Shown: one piece after another, positions 34,771 to 45,340 of the stretch
Layout: the number at the start of each line of letters is the position of its first letter
How positions within the stretch are numbered: the first letter of the stretch is position 1
DNA from: Mortierella sp. BCC40632
Lineage: Eukaryota; Mortierellomycota; Mortierellomycetes; Mortierellales; Mortierellaceae
Direction of reading: 5' to 3'
Length of the DNA stretch: 64,000 nt
NCBI GenBank assembly: GCA_011634665.1
Contig: WAEK01000007.1
Span: forward strand, 2,576,501-2,640,500
Position numbers and translations under genes: made by a program
The notes under the pieces: generated by a model
Database searches by the model: none
Seen by the model: the letters and a program-made list of their open reading frames with translations, nothing else
Told to the model about the DNA's origin: nothing

Positions 34771-36857
34771 AGATATTTTTTTAACCTCATTAAATTCTTT
34801 TCATTTTCATTATTCCATTTTTTTTTTTAAAAAAAAAAAAAAAACTTATGAGTTTAAGTCTAAAATAATGTCTTTCACAGACTAGCAAAGAAGATTTGGG
34901 CCGTGTGATGGCAACTATGAGCATCTATTTTTCTTTCAAAGTATCTTTCTCTCCACTACTACTCAGGGGCTCAAAATGCAAGAGGGGATTGGAGTCGTAG
35001 GTCCCTGTCAAGTAATTGGGACGCACCTGATTTCGCTATTCATTCCAATGCCTCATGCACCCTCACCAACTTGGCTGACCATTCGCAATCCTTCGGGACT
35101 GAGGCGAACGAAGCAAAACACACCTCTTGTTCGCCCAGAACTCTCCCTCCATTAACACGGGATAGTACCAACCTGCCAAGCCTCTTCGTACTTTATTGGT
35201 ACCTCGCTGAGCATATACCCCTATCCTCAACCCTGCAACTGCTTTCCCCTGTGAGCATCACGGGTATAAAAAAAAAATACACTCCTAGTCGATGTATAAT
35301 CTAAAGGCTAGAGTTAAGCCCATGCTGATAATGGTGTCTTTAACGATCATAACAATAACCATCCACTCGCGAGATGCCTTCTGTTGACCCTGGCGTTCCA
35401 GCAGCTTCCGATGGTCTTATTTCCCTGTCTGAAAGTTTGCGATCCACAGGTATTATATCTTCTCTCAAGCACAAGCAGCCATTACCTTGATTGCAAACAA
35501 GTCGTCTTTCGTCCGTTCCAAGGATTGCCCATGCTCTCTTTGACTGAAATCTCAGTGTATGTAGCTCTTTCAATGCATGCTTAAATCAGTAAAACCAGCG
35601 TAAAGACTTCTTCTGTTCTGTTCGACATTTCCTGGTCGTGTTCAGTTCGACTACTCTCAAATAATCGAGAGCTCTTTTACTTCAGTGTTTGTCTCTCACC
35701 TCCCTTCTCTCACCCATGCTTGTTTGGTCGGGAAGGTGATGAAGCTGACCCTTGCGGCTGTAATTCTACGAAACTATGGTGGTCTCAACCTTTTTAGAGT
35801 CTCAGCCGAAATTGCTCTGGTATCCATCGTGGTGAGATCCTCCACATTGGAGGCTATCAATATATTGATATCTCCGAGATTTTATTTTGCAGGTGCAATG
35901 GACATACTAGCATCTCCCTGTTCTTGCTCCTGTATATCTTAATCCTGCTCCTCAAGTATTTTAAATGGGTTGAAATTAGGAACTGACTCTTTGTATATTT
36001 TGAAGCAGATTTGCTCATTGTCCTAAGACCAGAGTCGATGCCTCCCAGGACAACATTACAGGGATTCTTACATTGAACGGCAAAATGGCTGGGGTGGCTG
36101 AATTCCATGATCATCTCATTCTGGGATTCAGTATCTTCAGATGATAATGGGTAAAGTTCCAATCAAACGTGATATCACACTATTTCTTTTGAACAAACGC
36201 CCACTATTGGACCATGTACCACTCACTTTCATTTGACTGAGTTCGTCTCCTCCTCTCTCGGCTACTTGGGATAATGGATACCCTGCCAATTCATGAGATT
36301 GAAGATTCCCTGGAAGTGAATTAAGAACAAGAGAAGGTTTGAACCGATACTTTACATATTAACACTGTTCTCAGTCACAGTAATTGTCGTTCGACATTTC
36401 TGACATTTTATTCGCTGATGTTTCCGTCCCCCACCATGCTCATCTAGCCTTTTGACTTGAAGGCTGTAGTTTTATCTTGCATGACTGTATCATTACGAAC
36501 ATTGCCGCTCACTCAATCTTAGTCGAGACATATATCCTCTAGTCCTGAAGCTGCAAGAATAGCCAATCAGCATTACACTTCGACATCAAGTACCTATTTT
36601 TTTTACTTGATGAAATCTTGTTAATGATCGATCATGGAATAGCCCCTCCCCTCAAAAACCATACCTTCGCTTCACCATTAAAATCGAGCATGCCAAAATA
36701 TCACAAAACGGAGAATGTCCGATTTTTATTTTTTCTTTTTCTCATCAGGTAATATGTCTCCAGTTTCTGCTTCGTAGAATCTATTACATGACGCTATTGA
36801 TGGATGCCTCTCTTTATTGATTGGCAAAAGAGAGGCTGGGAAGGAGTAGCTCTTCGC
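34771..36857. other. 2.1 kb region without recognised gene
   Basis: Downstream of the importin gene (T/A runs at 34819-34844 lie in its 3' flank). Between 35100 and 36800 both strands show only short open frames with no family resemblance. A minus-strand frame at 35857-36162 (100 residues) lacks an ATG at its start and I do not call it. Confidence 0.5.
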
Positions 36858-37058
36858 CTAGAAGCAAACGCACTCCTGGTTTAAAAAACCTGTGCAGTGA
36901 CCACCGTTGCGGTGCAGCTCTTCGCGACAGAATCTGTCACATTCGCTACTGTCGAATGTCCAACAGTTATGGCCAGCGCTGACCGGGAGAGCGAGCAAAG
37001 TTGTAGCGACCAAGGCTACAAGAGTGACCATGATGTATTTGGAGGCGGATACTGTCAT
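36858..37058 (-). CDS. Secreted defensin-like peptide (six-cysteine CS-alpha-beta type)
   Basis: 66 residues from ATG 37058; the longer frame to 37124 opens with TTG. Residues 1-28 (MTVSASKYIMVTLVALVATT, then LLALPVSA) are a textbook signal peptide. The mature part of about 38 residues has six cysteines spaced C-x7-C-x3-C-x10-C-x7-C-x-C, with GGHC before Cys4 and CVC at the end. This is the CS-alpha-beta signature shared by insect, mollusc and fungal (plectasin/micasin-type) defensins. In those families the fold binds microbial envelopes (lipid II for plectasin). Antibacterial activity here is inferred. There is no pro-region between signal and mature peptide, unlike plectasin. It stands alone between gene-poor stretches. 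Absence of an intron is unproven. Confidence 0.8.
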   Translation of the reverse strand: MTVSASKYIMVTLVALVATTLLALPVSAGHNCWTFDSSECDRFCREELHRNGGHCTGFLNQECVCF

Positions 37059-38943
37059 GATGAGGATGATTATTCTTGGACTTCTTGGTAGGGTGGTGAA
37101 ATGTCTCTGTATATGGGTGGTCAAATGATGATGTTAATGGAAACAAAAGGTGAAGATTCATTTTTTTCCCCGCTCATTCATCGTCATATAAAGGGTAAAG
37201 TGGCACGTGCAAAGTCGCTTGGCGTGCCCTACTGCCCTACAAAGTACACTAACCCCGAGGGAAGTATGATCTGTTACGGTAATGTGAGGTATGAGTGGCG
37301 ATGCAGACCACTCTCTTCTTTTGTTACACCACTGCCTCATTTACGGAGCAGATGGACTGGGACCTGAAGACGGCGATTCTGAAAGATAGAGAACTGGTAG
37401 ACCTTTTTTTTTTTTTTTTCCCACTGACCAAAGATTTCAGCGAAGTACTATTATATGATATACTACACGAACATCTCTTTAGCGGAACCTTCGACAAATT
37501 CTCTCATGAGCACCTACGGTACAATTTCAAGCATCTACAGCGCTGACTTGTTTGTTGGCTATCCTTTGCCCAGTGTCAGAGTACCTTTTCTTTTTCTGGC
37601 ACCCTTTAACAGCCCTTTAGCCCTTTGCTACAGTTGAGTAAACAACCAAGGAAAAGCCGACACCAAAAGATCAAAAAGCAATGCCACTTTGAGCGCTTGG
37701 CTGCCAAAAGTTAGTCAAATACCCATTTTTTGATCTCTTTCTTACTTTGTCCCTTGATTGTTTCTATGTCTCTATCTTATTTTTCTCTCGCCCTTGATCC
37801 CCCTATCAATTTCACGCTCTGACCTCCCCTAAACTGCTAGCTGAAGTGAATCTAAGGGGTACACATGCGTCTACTTTCTTAGCACCATTTGAACTGTTAC
37901 TGCGACGTCTCAAGGTCCACAAGGCATGGGCTGTTGTTGGTCATCACGTAGAGGAATCAATCCAAGCGTGGCACAGCCTGGCTGGCGATGGCAAGGCTCG
38001 AGCGAGGTACATTGCCACCCAAGAGAAGCACTCTGTTACGACCAATGCATTTCGGCAATACAGCCCTGTATTTTACGAAAAGGAATAGGAGTAATTTTAG
38101 TATTAGATACTGATTTGGATGTAGTGTGTTCAAGAGTAACTGCAAGCTGGCGGCGGCATGGCTAATGGAGAGCTGGGTGTGATGTGGATGTTGGGGGAGC
38201 TGGGGACACCCATGACTGCTGGCGGTGTGGCAGGTACTTGTTCGATCGCTCTACAGCGGAATAATCTAGGAAAGAAGAAGAGAGCTTCACACCGAAGAGA
38301 GAAGTCAATGGTTTGAACACAAACAAGTACTTCAAGGTCAACTATTAAAAAAAAATACCGCATATCCACTAGATGACTACCATGTTGGTATTGCAGAGTT
38401 GGTAAGTCTTACAGGAAATCCGCCGATCTAGCGCTTCAGGTCTTCCGATTAACATCGTCTTTGTACCCTTACTCTATAACATCCTGAAAGGTAACTTGTA
38501 AGGAGGTATCATTGTCCCCAGTCAAAACTAGGCCATTAATACTCTTGCTTACGCCAGCGACATCCTCGTAATCCCCTGATCCGAGGGAGAGAGAGTAGGC
38601 GCGTGCCAAAGCTCAGTTCTACACCGATGGCAAATGGGCAATCCTTGGATACTAACCTCTTGTTGAGAAGATCAGACTTTTACGATAAACACACTAGACC
38701 TATATGGTCAGTGAGAGGACCGCATCGATCCTGTTAGAGTCCTCGCCAAATAGCTCATCCTGGGTAATTACCTATTCTTGACTACTGGGCCACTTCTTGG
38801 AGACAGGATCTGTGGCAAGGCTCTACTGCGGAAAACCACAGTTCGCTTGTGACCAATCAATCTGAGAGCATCACTCATTGAACGCAATGTCTACATTTGT
38901 CCCTACGCCCGCCCGCATCCACAACCCCAACAAGGGCTGCTAC

Positions 38944-38990
<47 letters not shown>

Positions 38991-39942
38991 CCAACTCTAT
39001 TTTTTATTTTCGTGTATCCCCATGGTGGGAAAGCCTGAAGACATAAGGAGTTCTGCAGGGGTTCATCAGGTGATTACTGGCTTCGTGCGAGTGACAATCG
39101 CAATCTCTAACAAGACCCACTCCACATCCACTGTCTGCTCTAGAGGAATCCTAATAGATGACTGGTTCCACTGTGCGACCAAGCAGTAGTACTTTCTTTA
39201 CTGGCTCTATACAAGAGGAAACTGCGTTGAGTTTAAGCAGCCGTCGGTCTCGGTCTGAGTCCGCGAGGAGGTTCAGACAATGATTGGCCCCACCTGGATG
39301 TCTGAAAGAAACAAAGTCTTTGGTACTCGCTCTATTCAGGAGCCAAGAGTTAATTGAAAGCTCTGCCAAAAGTCGGTCCTGATTTGTGATCGTCCTATTG
39401 TTTGGGTGCACAAGTTGTGGCGGTAGTGTAGTGTTGTGGGTGGGCTCTGCCTAATTTGCTCAAACTGTGTGACGAGCTGTATTGAGGGTAAATTTCTCTT
39501 ATACTTTTCTTCTCTTGCGTTTCCTGCTCGGCATTCAGTATCTCATAAGTTCATCTAGTGATCTGATAGTGTCCGGCGGAAGGTCGTGATGCTTCAGGGA
39601 AAACTAGGATGCCACGCCATCCCACAGGGCCTACAATCGTCAACCTAAGTTTGAGCTTGTCGTGACGAATGTAGAATGCTTTGGACCAATTGAAGTACGC
39701 AAGGAGTAAGATATCTATGTCATTAGTATGATGATCGTGGCTGCTGCGGCATTGCGATGGCCCATCGCCCCCAACGAATGGAACAGCATGTGGAAACAAA
39801 GATGCCTTGCTCAACCAGATGGCTAACCCAGTAATAGGAATGCTAGACCAACTAAAGCTGTAAAGGGTAGTTTGCTTGTTTGCCTTGTTGACAGGTAAAT
39901 ACCAAACGCAAGATGTGCCGGTCAAGTCATCTGACTCCCAAA

Positions 39943-39973
<31 letters not shown>

Positions 39974-41385
39974 TGACGACCCTCCTTTACAATAAAAACC
40001 TGGTTTTCTGTGAGAATTTCATCCCTTCAACTCACTTTTCCGAATCAAAACGGCTTGTCATATCAGCAAGCCCCGCTCTCTCTCAATTGTAGTGCACGGG
40101 AGTCCCATGAAAACGAGGGAAAAAAAATGAAAAAGGCTGTCTTGCCCTCTAATCGCCTGTACCGAGGTCAGATTTGACCCTGTGTGACCATGAAACCCAA
40201 AAATGCCTTATCAAGGCCGCTGTGAACGAAGGGGTCATAGCACAGGCCGTGTGGGGGGAGGTGGTCAAAATGTCTAAGTCCAAAAAAAAAAAAAAAAAAA
40301 AAAAAAAAGTAGCGTGATCCTACAGAGTCCTAGGTGGCAGTTCCAAGGTTCACTCGGACCCCATGACTGTGTGCTACGGTTAAGTTGCTAGTCCCGTCCT
40401 ATCAAGACCCTAAGGTATTCCTCAGACTTTTTTTTTTTTTTTTTTTTGAGGTAATTATCGCCCAAAAGATCGAAATGCATAGTGGTCAGCGCGACAGGAC
40501 TAAGTTTTACCGAGAGCATAATTGATTGGTATTTTCTAGTTTTAAGACTTAACGAGGGCTACTAGAATCGAAAGCAAGGCCGTACAAAAGTTTTGAACCC
40601 ACTTCTGGCTAAACAATGTTTGTTATTCAAAAATTAGCGATCGCAAAGTAATCGGTTGAAATCGAATTGCCAGCCAGATATTTTAAGTAAAACTATTCAG
40701 GAATAGTTTGTTTTAAAGCTCAGGAGATATTCCACTATGCTCAAATTGCCTAGTCAACAATGGTAAACGAGGAGCTGGATCTGAATCCATGACTTAATCA
40801 ACCTCTGGTGCTCGGAAAATGACTTCCGCTAGAGCATGCAGCGTCTTCTCACAAACGGCTCCCTTTCAGGTATTCACTTGATTGGTAGGTAGCTTGAGGT
40901 TGACTGTTTCAAATGAATATACTAGTGCTGACAAAGATATTTAAGCAAGGTCTCCATTCTCAGGGAGGCGGTACGCAAGGGTAATCATCTTTTGATTGAA
41001 GCAATCAAATTGGCAAGAAATGGACGCCTCCTGTTATTTACCTCACCTCTACTTCACCCAATGATTCAAACATTGAAGGCGGATAAAACCAAGAATCAGG
41101 TTAATATATGTCAGAGAAATGCAATAGGTCTTAAGAGCATTGTCGAACGTCGAAGCATCGCTTAAGATGAACTCCTTCAGCGAAGATGGCACGGAAATTG
41201 AATTCATTCTGACACTATTTTTAGCACCGATTCTAACTCTACTTGAGGCTTTCTTTCTCTTATAAGGCAGCTGGTTTACTCTACCTTCCGATTCCATTGT
41301 CAACACCAAAGCACTACGCCACCTTTCAGAGTGTCTTTCATATACACTCTATATGCTCCTCCTGGAATCCCACCATCAAGTCCTT
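37059..41385. other. 4.3 kb gene-poor region with long A/T runs
   Basis: No gene recognised. It holds the promoter of the defensin-like gene and A or T runs at 37404-37419 (T), 38947-38989 (43 A), 39940-39967, 40281-40308 and 40429-40447. An 80-residue plus-strand frame at 37846-38088 reads like protein but lacks an ATG and resembles nothing I know. 38400-38800 may be a decayed transposon but no domain can be supported. Confidence 0.5.
38947..38989. repeat. 43-base poly-A run
   Basis: Longest A run in the window, followed by GCC. Similar long A runs followed by GC occur at 4576, 15213, 29209, 39967 and 62603. Confidence 0.95.
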
Positions 41386-42632
41386 TTAATCTTGCTTGAG
41401 ATCATTCAGCAAGAAAGGGTTGCTCGAGAAAGTTCCTGTGGCCTTCATGCCACCTTTGTAAGCCCAGTCCGTCAACCAATCAGGGAAAAAGTCCAACAGT
41501 CTCACAATAAGTACGCTTTGCCAAGTTCCAATAAGAACCCTGGCCTTTTTAGCCCCATGAACCTCCTGAATTGCACTCACAGTCTTCAAAGTAACCCATT
41601 CCGAGGGCATAGCCACCTCATTGAACTGTCTCTGTTCCTTTCTAGCTGCCTCCAGGAACTTGTTACCACCATACATTTGTCTAACCTTCTCATCCGCACG
41701 ATTCCAGGCTTCTTCAAACGACGCAGTCAACTTAGCGATGATGGGCGTCTTTGCGAAACCAGGCTCGAGCATTGAAACGTCAATCTCCCAGGGTGCTAGT
41801 TCAACACGAATGCCATCGTAAAAGGCCTCGGCAGCGTGACGGGAACCACAGTATGCTATCATTCCTGGGTTGGTGTTGGCACGGCCGGCAACAGAACTCA
41901 TGCCGATGATGCGAGCACACGGAAGGGACTTGGCTTCTGGGTTCGTGTGACGGGCTTTGGCGAAAGCTCGAAGGGAGGGGAGGAGGGCCTTTGTGGTGCG
42001 AACGATGCCCATGTAGTTTACATCCATAGAGCGCTATAGTGACAAACGAATATGGTGAGATAGAGCAGATATGTAAATGAATGACTGATTGGCATGGATC
42101 GGCGACAATTGAATAGAAACGCATGAGTAAACATTTTCTATATGTATTGATTCTGACCTGGAAGTCGTCCTCCGTGGTCAAGTCAATATAACTGCCAGTG
42201 GAGATTCCTGAAAAAGTAAGGGGAGGAGGAGGAGGAGGAGGAGGAGGAGGAGGAGGAGGAGAAGCATTGGCTCGTTTAAGATCAGGACCGTGTTAAACAC
42301 AAACTTCAAAGGCAGTTGAAGAGTAGCTGTTGATCGCATCACATACCCGCATTGTTGACAAGACAATAAAGACCCTGGGGGCATTCGGCTTCGATCTTTG
42401 CGCGAAGACGGTTGACATCGTCCTGCTTGGTGACATCGACTTGGACAGGTCGAAGATAGGCCGATTCTCTGCCCTGATAGACCTTCAATCCCTCATCGGT
42501 AGTGCAGGTTGCGTAAACTGTGAAGCCGCCGCGCTTGATAAGCTCGTTAACAATCTCTGCGCCAAAGCCGGTGGTTGTTCCTGTGACGACAACGACGAGG
42601 CGCTCGGGATCAGTGAGGGTGTTCCGGGTCAT
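41386..42632 (-). CDS. Short-chain dehydrogenase/reductase, classical SDR fold
   Basis: Three exons: 42347-42632, 42158-42207, 41386-42033; 327 residues. The N-terminal cofactor motif TGTTTGFG (TGxxxGxG) and the LVNNAG motif mark a Rossmann-fold SDR. The layout is like the retinol/hydroxysteroid dehydrogenase (SDR9C/17-beta-HSD) group, with the VNYMGIVRTTKALLPSLR helix, SSVAGR strand and LEPGFAKT after the active site. The active site reads Y173-C-G-S-R177 where the family has YxxxK; the CGT codon is at 41839-41841. Lys normally lowers the Tyr pKa, so activity may be reduced or altered. The last ~60 residues hold a hydrophobic stretch (VLIVRLLDFFPDWL) that may associate with membranes. The start at 42632 is the first ATG before the Rossmann motif. 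Substrate unknown. Confidence 0.9.
42209..42262. repeat. (GGA)n run in SDR intron 1
   Basis: About 13 GGA/GAG triplets in the first intron of the SDR gene, giving a CCT/TCC run on the transcript strand close to the 3' splice site, where it probably serves as polypyrimidine tract. Confidence 0.8.
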
Positions 42633-43085
42633 TGTGGAAGGTGCTGTTGGAGAGGAACTGTTGGAGAGATGCTGTTGGAGAGGTGCTATTGGAGAGGTGT
42701 TATTGGAGAGGTGCTGTAGAGAGAAAGGAAGAGGAGGAGGAGGAGAAGGGTAGGGGACCTACTGAGGAAATGAGGAGAAAGTTGCGGGGAGGTGGGCGGG
42801 TAAGAGAGAAAGAGAGAAAGAAAGGAAAGAAAGGAAAAAGGGAAATTTTGAGGTGCAAGTTCGAGCCGTCCGTGCAAACCTTATTTGAATGCACCCAAAA
42901 ACAAATTAGAGCGCAGCTTGGACGTTTAGCTCAATTTTCCAAAATATCATGTGAGGAACTTCGTTTTATGAGGGTTTTGTTGCGCCTCTTTCACAGCCAT
43001 GCCACCATGTTCACCATAGTCAATCAGCATACCAGAAAGCCCGGCACCCGAGAATAGAGAAGCATGCATCAGGAAATCAGCAATA
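42633..43085. other. 5' flank of SDR gene
   Basis: Directly upstream of the SDR start there is a short tandem repeat (about 42635-42718) of 12-18 base units reading GGAGAGGTGCTGTT and variants. A purine-rich block follows to about 42850. No gene recognised. Confidence 0.6.
42636..42718. repeat. Short tandem repeat at SDR start
   Basis: About six imperfect units of a GTTGGAGAGGTGCT-like motif ending only a few bases before the SDR start codon on the minus strand, i.e. in its leader or core promoter. Confidence 0.75.
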
Positions 43086-43138
43086 ATGGCTCTGAAGGAT
43101 AGCGATGGACAGAATAACAAGGAAACAGCTGAAGAGCA

Positions 43139-44124
43139 GCAAAACTCTATTCTTATTAACTTCATGGAAGATCCTCTAAACTACCACCCCCTTTACAGTA
43201 CAATCATGGCAGGACAATCATGGCAGGACCAAAGGCATCCGCAACAGGGATGTTTATGCAAAAATGGCTACCTCTTTGGTACAAAAACTAGGGATGCATC
43301 CAAGTGTTATTGGGAATCTTGACCTTGGAAAGGTTGATGCAGCCATAGTAAAGGACAGATGGGAACGTTTGGTCGACAATTACGAGAAGGAAAAGACTAA
43401 AACGAGGAGCGCCAGTTCGGGGGTCTCGGTGGCAGAGCCATGTGATTGAGTCAGAAAAGGAAGAGGGACTTCTCGCTCTATGACAGACTACACTCAGTTT
43501 TCGAGACGAGCCCCAAGCGCAACCCTTTAATTACCGGGAACCTTGGTGTCGTGTCTCCTCCTGAATCTTTGCCAGTGCATACTGCGAGTCAATTGCCAGG
43601 CTCTTCCCATGTATCTGGACCGAGGTATGAAGTTCCTAGTGTTGCTTCGTTTTCTACTCTATCGTCTTTATAATGACACTGGGATTGGCCATTTTAAGCC
43701 TATCTACCGCTGAATTTATTGGCGGTGGTGACGGATATGATGGAGATGCAATACCGGATGAAAAAGAGCTGAGAGATTTTTCGTTTGATGGTGTGCAGCA
43801 GGAAGCCCAACAACCAACCGACCCCAGTGCTATCCATACACCGACTCACCGAACGCCATCTCCAACCACCAACGCAAGGACAATTCACTTTCCATGTCGT
43901 CATGATACCCCTATCAAAAGGTTAACATCACCTGGATTCTCGGATAGCGATACATCCGTTCAACTATTGAACAGACCATGGAAATCTGTAACCGGTGACG
44001 CCAACAACGCCACAAGTCAAAACAAATGAAAAACACTAAATTGGATCTCAGGCACCAAGAACTAGATATTCGGAGACAGGAACTGTCAATAGTGGAGGCA
44101 ACCATAAAAAATATAGGGAATTGA
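43139..44124 (+). pseudogene. SANT/Myb-like DNA-binding protein of Harbinger element, frameshifted
   Basis: Pieces in changing frames read as one protein: LINFMEDPLNYHPLYS (about 43155), MATSLVQKLGMHPSVIGNLD (43264 on), VKDRWERLVDNYEK, then SLYDRLHSVFETSPKRNPL (43470 on), an acidic/Pro-rich middle, and a C-terminal helix MKNTKLDLRHQELDIRRQEL (44029-44124). The DRWERLVDNY helix and Glu/Arg-rich C-terminal helix fit the trihelix/SANT proteins encoded by Harbinger elements. At least three frame changes are needed, so it is not functional. Confidence 0.65.
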
Positions 44125-44130
44125 TGAGTA

Positions 44131-44760
44131 TTAGAAGTAGACCTCGTCCTCTTCGAGAACTGTGCTTTTGATAACAGGTACTGTAATAGTTGGGACTGGG
44201 TAAGCAAAGTCAGCATGGAGGAAATCTCTCAAGGCAAAGTGTTTTTTTAGTGTTTCTAAATCTCTCTCTGAAGGAAGGCATAGTTGTCATGTCGGTATCT
44301 TAGTCGACAGAGGATTGAAAGGATGAGAAGTGTGAACAGAGAATCAACATTGTTGACTACTCATCCTCGAAGAATATCACCTGTTTCTCCTACGTGGGCG
44401 GAGGTTATTCTTTGATTATTATCGCATACCCGATGATTCATCGAATATTGACCTTTTCTGTCGAAGGGAAAGTCGCCTTGGAGTGAAGGATGTTAAAATA
44501 AAATAAATAAGTAAATAAAATAGAACGGTGGCTCCATCTATGAACCCAAAACAACCAGGGAATCCTTTGGCCGCCATCCTTCGGGAATGGATTTGTTGGT
44601 CTGGCGGTGATAGCCATGTCATATATCTTGCTTCCTGGGATACGATATCCTCAATGGATCGGTCAGTGCAGTTGATGATGGATTTCTCACGTTTACCCCA
44701 TAGGTTTGCAATTCAAGTGATGGACGTGTCATTGCCAAAATGACCAAGTCAGTTTAATGC
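44131..44760 (-). pseudogene. Harbinger DDE nuclease fragment, broken
   Basis: On the minus strand, the segment IEDIVSQEARYMTW leads into AAKGFPGCFGFIDGATV, the block around the first catalytic Asp of Harbinger nucleases (FPGCIGxIDGT). After an AT-rich insertion (about 44495-44525), FDRKGQYSMNHRVCDNNQRI and THAHVG-like sequence match the family's RKxxYSINVQxVCD block. Further on, FLHADFAYPVPTITVPVIKS in a shifted frame matches the LADSAYP block around the second Asp. Stops and frame changes occur throughout, and the C-terminal Glu region is missing. The fragment abuts the end of the SANT frame. Confidence 0.7.
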
Positions 44761-44920
44761 AATAGCCAGCTTTCAACACCCAGTCCCAATCTGTCTTCTC
44801 CCACCCGCATCTCCCACTGAGAAATATCTTTGCTGGGTGAACAGTCTGGACAAACACCCTGAGTTCTCTTGCAAGGAGGAGAGGAAGTGTATGCACCGAG
44901 GGATCAAAAAATCAACGCAG

Positions 44921-45340
44921 CTATGGACGTAAAACTGCTACAAGCGAGCTAGAAATTATAAATTGACAAAGTAGATCGGATGGTTTATTGCGCTTGATAT
45001 CCGTAGAGGGTTTTGGTCGTTCTACGAGAATTTGGATGGTCGGTTCCATAGAATCCACATTCTCCAAAACAAAGCCGACCCTCATCAACGGATGGAGCTT
45101 GGTTGATGCAAATTGCATTTTGGCACTGAGTTCTGAACCGACGCTGAAGGCAATTGAGTTTTGGGGATCGATTTTCCAGAGTGATAGCTCGTCCGCCGAA
45201 ATATGATCAAACATTGGTGACTTTACTGCCTTGATGGAGTTTTTAAGCGAGCTAATGTAGTCAGATCCTTCGGTCTTCACTGAAAATGCGTTCCATGAAG
45301 ACTGGCCCTCAACAACGCAGAAGATTACATAGGGATGCAT
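44921..45340 (-). CDS. Crinkler (CRN) N-terminal domain protein
   Basis: 139 residues from ATG 45340. Residues 3-95 match the CRN N-terminal (ubiquitin-like, secretion/translocation) domain. HPYVIFCVVEGQSSWNAFSV corresponds to the LFCLVxGxxxxxAFxV start. Next come SLKNSIKAVKSPMFDHISAD and ELSLWKID (the LKxAIKxxxxPxFxxIxADxLxLW block), and TIQILVERP at the end. CRN proteins are modular effectors of oomycetes that also occur in chytrids and Mucoromycota, where roles are less clear. There is no recognisable C-terminal effector domain and no HVLVxxP junction: 30 residues after the domain the frame stops. The Harbinger remnant begins about 160 bases further on. It may be a natural short form, a truncation, or have unseen exons. 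No signal peptide by eye. Confidence 0.75.
   Translation of the reverse strand: MHPYVIFCVVEGQSSWNAFSVKTEGSDYISSLKNSIKAVKSPMFDHISADELSLWKIDPQNSIAFSVGSELSAKMQFASTKLHPLMRVGFVLENVDSMEPTIQILVERPKPSTDIKRNKPSDLLCQFIISSSLVAVLRP

Larger units (their letters stand above)
43086..44760. mobile_element. PIF/Harbinger-type DNA transposon remnant
   Basis: Two degraded open frames face each other: a SANT/Myb-like DNA-binding protein on plus and a Harbinger DDE nuclease on minus, the pairing typical of PIF/Harbinger elements. Both are broken by stops and frameshifts, and the nuclease lacks its C-terminal part. I could not find terminal inverted repeats or a TTA/TAA-type target duplication by eye, so the ends are approximate. 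Confidence 0.7.

Noticed and set aside
37059..37124. Extended N-terminus of the defensin-like precursor
   Set aside because: It opens with TTG; the ATG at 37058 directly starts a proper signal peptide.
37846..38088. 80-codon plus-strand frame that reads like protein
   Set aside because: No ATG at its start and no family match; could be a transposon shred but unsupported.
40755..40840. Minus-strand tRNA-like segment with GGATTCAGATCC
   Set aside because: A weak B-box resemblance, but the stems do not pair into a cloverleaf.
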